DNA of 64,000 bases from Rhizophagus irregularis (lineage: Eukaryota > Glomeromycota > Glomeromycetes > Glomerales > Glomeraceae), in NCBI RefSeq assembly GCF_026210795.1, contig NC_089432.1, positions 620,001-684,000 on the forward strand, in the 5' to 3' direction. The translations under genes were made by a program, and so were the position numbers. Positions 56,715 to 64,000 of this stretch are shown piece by piece; the first letter of the stretch is position 1; the number at the start of each line of letters is the position of its first letter. The notes under the pieces were generated by a model, which was given only the letters and a program-made list of their open reading frames with translations, was not told the DNA's origin and ran no database searches.

Positions 56715-58138
56715 GTAATCATTATTATTTATATATTTGATTTATTTGATGTATTAATCTATTTCTTAATGTAGGGTTTATCTAAAGTATTTAAACCCCT
56801 GAATATAAATTCAAAATATGATAAGTAAATATATTGTTAGTACAAGCATTTTATTAAATATAATTGATATTCAAAATGATTAAATGATTATAGAACAATG
56901 CAATAACAGATTGAATAACGTAAATTGATATTGATGTTAGATGAGATATTTTTTTATAATAATAACTTTATATTGATTTCACTTCATAATTAAATTAAAG
57001 TTTTAATGAGTAATTATAATTAGTTTGTTTATTACTTTACAAATTATATGTCTCATTTTATTTTGGAATTTATTTAAACACTAAGACTAGAGTATCAAGA
57101 AATTTCTTAGTTTGTAATTTAAATAATTCTCTTATATTTACATAAATTATTAAATATAATCTTGGTATAAGTATTAAAAATAAATGTTATATGATGATGG
57201 TTTTGTGAGTGTTTTGTGACAGAATATTAAATACTATGTGAATTATGTGAATCGACTGCGGAGAAGAACATGAATGGACAACGGAGAATTTACATTACAA
57301 TATGACAAGTGTTACATTCAGGGTTGAATATGGAACGTTAAGAAATAGATGTTTTGCAGGATGTTACGATAACATGTAGTATATGCCTATATGGATACCT
57401 TTATATGTAGGATATGCAAAATTTATAACACGCGTTCCATACAGATCTACATCTTGTGGCCGACCTTGTGTAATCCTATGTCACGTGACAGTAATTCTGG
57501 CCGGCACTACAAAATTTGCCAGAATTACAAAATAAATTTCGGCTAGAATTTCGTCTCGTGATTTCAGACTTTCAGATTCGGCCACATTTTCGGAAAATCT
57601 CGGCCACGTGTATATTGCAACATTGCAACAAGAAAAAATCGCAATTTAAATCATGGGATCGATTTTGCAGATCATCACTTAATTGTTGAGAAAAGTTTGT
57701 TTTCGGACTTTTTATTTATCTAAAACTAAATTTTACAGGCAATTTATTAAGAATATCAGTTTTCTTTTAATAAATTTATATTGTTTGTTAATGCTATAAA
57801 AGTAAAATACAAATAACAAGAAAATTTCAAAATTAAAATCATTTTTACTAAAATTAGACCAATACTGTAGATATAATTTCAAATTTGACCATCCCCCCTT
57901 TTGCTGTGGGCATCCTATATATATTTATTTTTTGCAATCAATGTTCCGTCAAGACACGTGTCAAAGAAGTGCATTTTAACCAGAAAGTGACAAACTATAA
58001 GATCATTTCATCTCACGAAAGACTATATTATTCCAACAGCAAATTTATTTTTTTCGTTTATTTTCAACAATAAAAATGTAGATTAACTGTTTGTATTACA
58101 TCAAGGAAAAAGAAATTACGTCTAAAACAACCTTATGT
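56715..58138. other. intergenic with GGCCAGAATT-type dispersed repeat
   Basis: No gene. 57485-57560 carries AATTCTGGCCGGCACTAC, TTGCCAGAATTAC and GGCTAGAATTT, the same family as pieces at 8180, 25175, 40565-40620 and 63965. A 62-codon frame at 57885-58073 is not convincing. Confidence 0.5.
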
Positions 58139-59345
58139 TCATTGTTCCTGAAACTCTAAAACTCTTTGCTGGATGTGGTAAAGATCAATGGTATAATAAC
58201 CATACATAAATGCAGGACGAGGACATGTAATCGGTAGAGTATATACTCCTGGTATTTGTGGATCGTAAAATAAGTTACTTATTAGAATAGTGACTTGATA
58301 TGCAGGATTGCCTAAAGCAATACATCCGGTAGGATTATTGCTACGTTTTTGTACAGTTCCAAATTCCCACTATTATTTAAGAAACATTGAAACATTAGAA
58401 AATAGAAATCTGCAAGATCTAAACAGTTTAAACTTACTTTCTGAGATGCCATCCCCTGTCTCCAAAACTTAGCCTAATATTTATCAAATCACAAAGTTTT
58501 TTAGATAAAATTATAAAATAATAATCAGTTAAAGATATATACCTTCATTCTTTGATTAAATCTTCTCTGTGGATCTCGTGTTGTATGTAATTCATATAGC
58601 TTTATGCCTAAAACACATCTAACATACGGTTGAGTCATCCAGAGTGAACATTTATTCTTCTAATTAGCAACATTTTGGCCAACTGCAACCTCACAAATTA
58701 TTCTAGCATGAGAATTCCCCTACAAAATTATAAATCTTAGAAAATTGTATAAAAAAGATATAATAATATACATAAAATTTCAAAGTACACGTGTATAACA
58801 TGGGGTGGTCCAAGACCAGGAATGGGTGGGTCTGGAACGTATGACTTAGCCGGGTACACCACTACGTCCGCTGCTATTTTAACCCCATTTCCAGCTGGTG
58901 AAAAATGGACTATAAAAACATAAATTATTAGGAAATTAATTACAAGTCAGATCAAGCAAGTTTAGAATTCACTTACATGCATCTCCACAAACGTCTATTG
59001 TTGGATACCAGATAATATCTCCATTAGGAAGGTTAAAATATCTCTGCAATAGTGAGACAGTAGCAGCAAGTTCTCTTGAGCTCATATAAACAATAGATAC
59101 TTTACCATTATTATATTCAAACTTGTATCCGGACGATTCGTTACTATCAAGAAAATGGTGGTAGTTTTTTACCGATATATTTTGACCGATACTGATTGGT
59201 AAACTGCAAATGTGGAAGTTAACATTGAGTTAAACTTGAAATAACTTGTGTGATGCCTTACTCACTCGTCAAATCTAATAGAACCTTTTGGTAATTTTGG
59301 AATTTTAAATTTCTTGTCAAACTTTCTTTTTAAATTGTGAAACAT
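58139..59345 (-). pseudogene. Uma2/PD-(D/E)XK nuclease-like gene, one in-frame TAG
   Basis: Six exons on the minus strand: 59345-59266, 59203-58977, 58909-58791, 58719-58543, 58473-58438, 58369-58139. All have GT..AG borders and keep frame, total 289 codons. The start MFHNLKRKFDKKFKIPKLPK is basic, followed by LPISIGQNISVKN, then a region like Uma2-type restriction-endonuclease folds: LPNGDIIWYP, GVKIAADVVVYP (candidate Asp), ARIICEVAVGQN (candidate Glu), VRCVLGIKLYE. A C-terminal part follows (AKFWRQGMASQ, EFGTVQKRSNN). A single TAG at 58660-58662 (codon 162) interrupts exon 4 right after VGQNVAN. All splice sites are intact, so the loss is recent or the gene survives some other way. The family call is tentative. 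Confidence 0.6.
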
Positions 59346-59926
59346 TTTGAAATATTTCCTTGTAGAAATACAAAATATTTTGTATCTAAAAAAATTATAA
59401 TGCTTAGTATTATAAATTATAATGATAATGTGATCCGATTTCGCATCAATTGTAAAACTATTTCTAAAAATAAATTCGTAATTGTATCCTTAATATTATT
59501 AACTATGGATCAACTCCTATATGATATTTTAAGTTGATCCAATTTTGCATCAGTATTTGTCATTTCTCTTTTAAGGGGGAACCTTAACCTCAGGATAATA
59601 TCCTAGACCCCGAATTTGATTGGTTCATCATGATCTCAGCCACATTAATTAATTATTTGTTTATCATAAACGCTCAGCAAACGATCATTATAAAAATCAT
59701 TTTTACAATGTAGTCTTTGATTCTTTATTGTTGACGTAACTAGGGGTTATAATATAAGCCACCCTTATTTTTGGTCATGTGCAACCAATCACTTTATTTC
59801 TACTTCTAGTGTTGGAACGAACATTTCGTGAAGAGTTAAAAAATATAAAACGTATTCTCTTATTGTTTTGGAACTCGATAAGAATAACATGAAAAAGGTA
59901 GCAAGAGGGAAACGCTAGTATGAATT
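59346..59926. other. intergenic, no gene
   Basis: No ORF with coding character. The upstream side of the six-exon gene; no definite TATA box. Confidence 0.4.
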
Positions 59927-60163
59927 TCAAGTGGGGTAATTGGATGTATATTGTATGCTGGAATGGTCGCAAGTCGCAACTAGATTCGCAGATTTCGCTA
60001 GACCAAAAGGTATTTTCATTGTGTCAAGGCCGCTGTAAGAACTGTTGAAGAAGTATCCTGCGGTAGATGTTGGGAAAACATCCATATTATAATATACTCC
60101 AAGTGTACTGCATGTTCCTAACCAGACATACACAAAAAGAAGTTGCAAGGGATTCCCCATCAC
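59927..60163 (-). CDS. small ORF with hydrophobic start, uncertain
   Basis: A 78-codon frame with two ATGs (MMGNPLQLLFVYVWLGTCST) that resembles a signal peptide, then a Ser/Thr/Tyr/Asn mix (PTSTAGYFFNSSYSGLD, CDHSSIQYTSNYPT). Composition is less AT-biased than the surroundings. No family recognised. It may be a small secreted protein, a first exon of a larger gene running left, or a remnant. Confidence 0.3.
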   Translation of the reverse strand: MMGNPLQLLFVYVWLGTCSTLGVYYNMDVFPTSTAGYFFNSSYSGLDTMKIPFGLAKSANLVATCDHSSIQYTSNYPT

Positions 60164-62031
60164 TCAGCTCTGTTCTTAACTTTATTTCTTTTTTTTATTT
60201 GGAATATTTTAGTCACTAGAATTGTTAACTCTAGGCTAATATAAAAAAGCAGAATGGTGAGTAGACTTGTAGTGATTTCTTATCCGTTTATATAAGAAAA
60301 CAAACTAATCAACCTTACCGTTAGTCTGATAACTTATTGAAAGTAACACATCAATATAAAGTAAATATGGCGCAATATGGAATAAGGTATTTAATACTGT
60401 CGTTGTGAAGATTTTCTTTTTAGATGATCATATTTTAATCATCTTTTTTCTCATACATCTATGATAACTTGTAGAAATATTCATAAATAATTGCTTTCAA
60501 TGATTTCTGTTTTTTAAGGGTGTGATTGGAAGTATCTTTGTTGGAATTTGAGTTTGTATTATTCCTGAAGAGTATAATTTCATTACATTATTTTGTTACG
60601 CAAGAGTTGGCCAATACTGGATCTCGATCCCGTTCACCTTTGATCAAACTTATCCGAATATGTAAAAATACCAATATATTACAATGAGTCTGTGATAATA
60701 TCATGACTAAAAATATATGAACATTCTTTTTCTTTTGTGTACGAGGAGAGGGCTTTACTTTGATGACTTTAGGTCGTCCAAAAACATTGGTATTCGTGGA
60801 ATTTACAAGAAAATGTAATCATGTGTCATAGGGGTCTCTTCTTATTTGTGTATTCCACTAATGCACTCATCGAACACAATAAGTAATATAATTAGTTAAT
60901 CTCATTTTTCCCATATCTTAAATGCCTGGAGGGCGTTGCTTCGCAATCTGTGTCATTGACGGAGTATGAAAAATTAGGAATCCATTAGGTTTACGAGATT
61001 GTACATATTAACGTAGACATAGCGCCCCTCTGATTATACAAGTTTATAGGCATAAGAATTCCTAAATTGATAACGATAATAATAGTTTCGTACCATAAAG
61101 GTTATTTCTACCAGTCTCTGTTAAAACAATGCTTAGTCTACATAATAGATATCCACATACTATCAGATTTGAATACATAAAAGCAAAACATATTAAAATG
61201 AAATCAACGGATAAGAGATATTGGTGTCGTATGTACTCATCATTCCCCTTTATTGGTTGCTCTATTGATTTTAGTTTGGCAGATTTGAGTGTTTGAAAAA
61301 CAACTCGACCTCGTCTGGGAAACCTGCTTTACCAAATAATAGCATGGATAAGGACAATGACTCTTTGGGATATTTGGAAGACTCCGAATGCGATTATGAG
61401 ATGAGGATAAAAAGTTCAAAGTGTTAAGGAAATATATAAAAGAAAATTATAGTTCTCATTTCTATTTAGGTAAAGCTTCGGCATCAAATGACCTAGAAGA
61501 ATGGTGTGATCGAAATGAAGTGTACAGGACCATAATAATGGATTTTCCTGACATCCAATAATATATTAGTGTGGTGATGTTCGAGGTATAACTATTGGCG
61601 TTTGTATTCCTGTGATGCACGTGATGCATAAATTTGTAATAATTTTTGTGGCGTAGTTTTCAGCCAAAGTGTCAAGAATATTATCGGTTCTGTCTATTTA
61701 TACAATTTTCGGAGTAAAAATTTAAGCGATATATATCTATCCATGTAACATATGCAAGGAACAAAAGAATGATATGTGGAACTGTATTATTATTTTTTGG
61801 ACTAGTGAATAACATCAACTAGCCATAGATGATGAACTACGTGCGTTTCACCAGGGCAGAGAAGGATCCGTAATGGGTAATGAACATATACGTTTTTTTA
61901 AAGGGGTAGGATTTTTTCCTCGAATATCCAGTAGCCCTGTACAGTATGACATTATCGAAAACTAAACGATATATTCTAACTAACGATTCTATTCTGTTTT
62001 TGGTCGTTCTGAAATATCAATTTGTCATCAG
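60164..62031. other. intergenic with gene debris
   Basis: No intact gene. 61322-61425 is open on the plus strand for ~35 codons (KPALPNNSMDKDNDSLGYLE) and 61475-61560 reads ASASNDLEEWCDRNEVYRTI in another frame, so a broken gene is likely. 60925-60960 contains GGGCGTTGCTTCGCAA, similar to the hairpin of the Helitron-like ends but without CTRR. Confidence 0.35.
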
Positions 62032-62932
62032 CGATCAGTTTGCCACAATTAGAAAAATATTCTTTTCCAATTCCGGTTCATAGTACTAAACATACTGCCG
62101 GTTCAACTAGCTCAGCTGATAATTCACCGTTAAAATACGCTTCATTTTCTAAATTTGTGGTACCGCCTCCCAAGAAGTTTCGTAAGGCACCCCCTCCTTC
62201 AACAACCTTTTCAGCCGACGCGTTCGATTCTTTTACGGACAAGTTAGCTCGTCAATTTACTGATTACTATAAATTTATGAAAAAACATGACCTACGGCGT
62301 ACTGTCTTGGCGCGCCAACGTGAAGCACGTATCGCTTCATCCACGCAACACCCACCTATAGCGTCTGAGACATGTGTCTCAACTCCAGATTTTTACGCAG
62401 ACATCTCGTCATCAGATGGTTACGAATCCGCGCGTTCGTCCATAAGCACTGCCAGCACTTACTGTACATACCTGAAGGCTTTAAAATAAATAGTTTTACT
62501 TCGGAGGATGCTGAAGTTAAAGAATTCTCTCATATTCCTATCACTCATTTACCGAACCTTTTTGAATCAAGTACTCCTATTTTGGAGGATTCTAAAGAGG
62601 AAGTTGCACCAATGATACCTGGTTCAACTTACAACCACAACATTCCTATAACTTACATACCTGACCTTTTTAATACAAAAGACTCCACATCAAAGGGACT
62701 CAAAGCATCGAATACTGCTTTAGATTATGATACTGCGATCATGCCTGACGCATTTAGCGATATCGCCTCCTTATCGGAGGGTTACGAAACCGCCGCCTCC
62801 TCGTTGGACGAATTACCGCCAACATTCCAATTATTCACATTCCCGATCTCTTTCAATAGGGTGCCTTCCTGGTGGAGGGCATTTATGAAATTTTTGTTTT
62901 TTTTTATTATTATTTTTTTACTATTCTACTAG
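62032..62932 (+). pseudogene. Pro/Ser-rich ORF with frameshift and hydrophobic tail
   Basis: Frame A is open from an upstream stop at 62010, with no ATG before 62277; a CATCAG acceptor at 62031 could start an exon (ISLPQLEKYSFPIPVHS..). It ends at 62489. Frame B carries on from about 62460 (YIPEGFKINSFTSEDAEV..) to 62932. The two share repeats: FYADISSSDGYESARSS against AFSDIASLSEGYETAASS, and IPITHLPNLFESS against IPITYIPDLF. One protein was therefore broken by a 1-base shift near 62460-62480. The end (WWRAFMKFLFFFIIIFLLFY) looks like a tail anchor. Codons are much richer in G+C than host genes (GCCGCCTCCTCG), suggesting a mobile-element or otherwise foreign origin. Function unknown. Confidence 0.5.
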
Positions 62933-63484
62933 TTTTATTATTCATTGACCCATAGTAGTATAGATTTTTCTTAATTTTGTAATTGGGTTATTAACATCAT
63001 TTAAATTGTCCGTATTTAGCATCTCAGATGCATATTCTACTTTTTTCCTTTTTTATTATTTTGAACAATTAAAAATAGTGTGAACCATTCTGCCTATGAC
63101 AGTATTTACAGGCAGCAACTCGAATGAGTTGAAAGAAAAATACGGGTCATTTTCTTTTTTTTTGGCTGTTAGAACCTTTCACGACTTAGGTTATGTCTGG
63201 GTTGTTCTTTTAAATAATCAGGCAGGACAACTTCTTCAGGCTCCTCCCGAGAGGTTGGGTTTTATCATTAATTTAGGATTAATTAGGCCTTTAGTTTATG
63301 TTTATCCTTATGTAACGTTATACTTCAGTCGTGTCTATATTTTAAAAATAAAAATAAAATAAAAATAAAAATAAAATTATTCTCGTAACCTTTTGTCAAA
63401 TAAAATCTGTGCTTGTGTAAATCATTTTTTTTTTCGTGAAGAATATCAACGGATATGTGGCGTAGTAACATGTGATTTGTTTGT
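62933..63484. other. spacer, no supported gene
   Basis: An 88-codon frame from 63096 (MTVFTGSNSNELKEKYGSFS) has mixed composition, no domain, and ends in a (AAAAT)n run at 63345-63375. It may be the continuing tail of the same inserted sequence as 62032-62932. Confidence 0.35.
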
Positions 63485-63494
63485 GAACTGAGTT

Positions 63495-63644
63495 CACGAG
63501 TGTCCTTAAAATAGACCGGGGTTCAGGTTCTTATCCTAGACCGCAACTGTATTAATCACGTGACGATTACTCTGAAAAAACTTATTTATATAGGGGTTTA
63601 GGATAAAGAACCTGGACCCCGGTTCAGGATAAATTTGTCCCTGA
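63495..63644. mobile_element. 150-bp MITE with direct-repeat flanks
   Basis: Inverted arms: GACCGGGGTTCAGGTTCTTATCCTA on the left side (63513-63537, written here only as position and core GGGTTCAGGTTC) match GGATAAAGAACCTGGACCCC on the right. GAACTGAGTT flanks both sides (63485-63494, 63645-63654), a 9-10 bp target duplication. Confidence 0.65.
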
Positions 63645-63664
63645 GAACTGAGTTTATACTTGCC

Positions 63665-63815
63665 GCCCATATAAATGGGATTGGGAGAATCCCATATCCC
63701 ATCCCACCCATATCCCATCCCATATCCCATTTATCCCATCCCATTTGTCATAATCCCATTCCAATCCCAAATCCCAATCCCATTCCAATCCCATATCCCA
63801 TTAATCTTATACATG
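63665..63815. repeat. CCCAT/CCCAAT low-copy tandem repeat
   Basis: ATCCCATCCCATATCCCAT-type units fill about 150 bases with variants AATCCCATTCC. A short inverse (GGGATTGGGAG) at the left edge can fold on it. Overlapping Pro/Ile and Gly/Tyr frames here are repeat artefacts. Confidence 0.75.
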
Positions 63816-63854
63816 TATATTGTGTAACCTTACTCCCATTGGTCTATCTATCAC

Positions 63855-64000
63855 GTGATGTTACACAAAATTCCAAAAAAGGAAATTTTTCTTCCCACAA
63901 AAAATGAGAGATTTGGTTTCACAAGCATTCCTAAAAAGGATATTTTTATGCCGATCATATAATTCCGGCCAGAATTACAGCTCTAGTATTACGGTCCTTT
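63855..64000. repeat. hairpin-family and GGCCAGAATT repeat copies
   Basis: GTTACACAAAATTCCAAAAA (63860 onward) is a relative of the 8405-8475 hairpin, and CCGGCCAGAATTAC at 63967 is another dispersed copy of the GGCCAGAATT motif. The window ends inside this repeat. Confidence 0.55.

Noticed and set aside
63536-63907. Gly/Tyr and Pro/Ile-rich ORFs; CCCAT repeats considered as telomere
   Set aside because: Irregular CCCAT/CCCAAT units, not a clean telomere repeat such as TTAGGG, and sequence continues beyond.

Overview
The window looks like a piece of a very AT-rich, intron-containing fungal genome packed with mobile elements. The best fit is an arbuscular mycorrhizal fungus (Glomeromycota, Rhizophagus-like). 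Reasons: two tyrosine-kinase-like genes carry the Cys-rich leader typical of that group's huge kinase expansion; introns are short with GTAAGT/TAG borders; there is a TPR-SET gene, a WD40/TRP-type channel, and dense LINE, hAT, MITE and Helitron-like debris. The organism call is inference from gene style, not from a database match. No rRNA, tRNA or CRISPR was found.

Layout. 0.9-2.6 kb: kinase (minus). 3.5-8.0 kb: an apparently intact 4.55-kb DNA transposon (3-bp TSD, terminal inverted repeats) encoding one 1054-aa protein with duplicated Cys/His modules, a candidate DDE core and a RING-H2 tail. 9.5-11.7 kb: TPR-SET protein gene with one in-frame TGA. 13.3-14.0 kb: dead hAT transposase. 14.4-16.0 kb: second kinase (minus, 3 exons). 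16-20 kb: near-empty. 20.2-22.0 kb: tandem array of about ten micro-exon-like units, one split by a MITE. 25.0-25.3 kb: hAT-type MITE. 26.0-26.4 kb: small secreted Cys-containing protein. 26.7-27.4 kb: MULE-type MITE with 9-bp TSD.

27.5-38.9 kb is a nest of elements. A foldback element with arms of about 470 bp holds an internal 781-bp hairpin MITE, and its right arm was later split by an 8-kb LINE that still has its poly-A tail and a target-site duplication. The LINE has ORF1, an APE-type endonuclease, a reverse transcriptase and an RNase H/zinc-knuckle region, separated by frame changes and in-frame TGA codons.

39.4-41.1 kb: Helitron-like 3' end and several MITEs. 42.0-46.6 kb: five-exon WD40/TRP-like channel gene of 1388 aa, the largest host gene. 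47.6-48.9 kb: RNase H retroelement remnant. 48.9-50.1 kb: two-exon gene of unknown function with an exact-period 222-bp duplication. 51.7-55.3 kb: Helitron-like end, a second micro-exon array (minus) and minisatellites. 58.1-59.3 kb: six-exon gene resembling Uma2-type PD-(D/E)XK proteins, with one TAG. 62.0-62.9 kb: frameshifted Pro/Ser-rich ORF with a hydrophobic tail.

The host genes are unrelated and widely spaced, with no operon-like logic. Exon borders were inferred by eye from splice consensus and reading-frame continuity.
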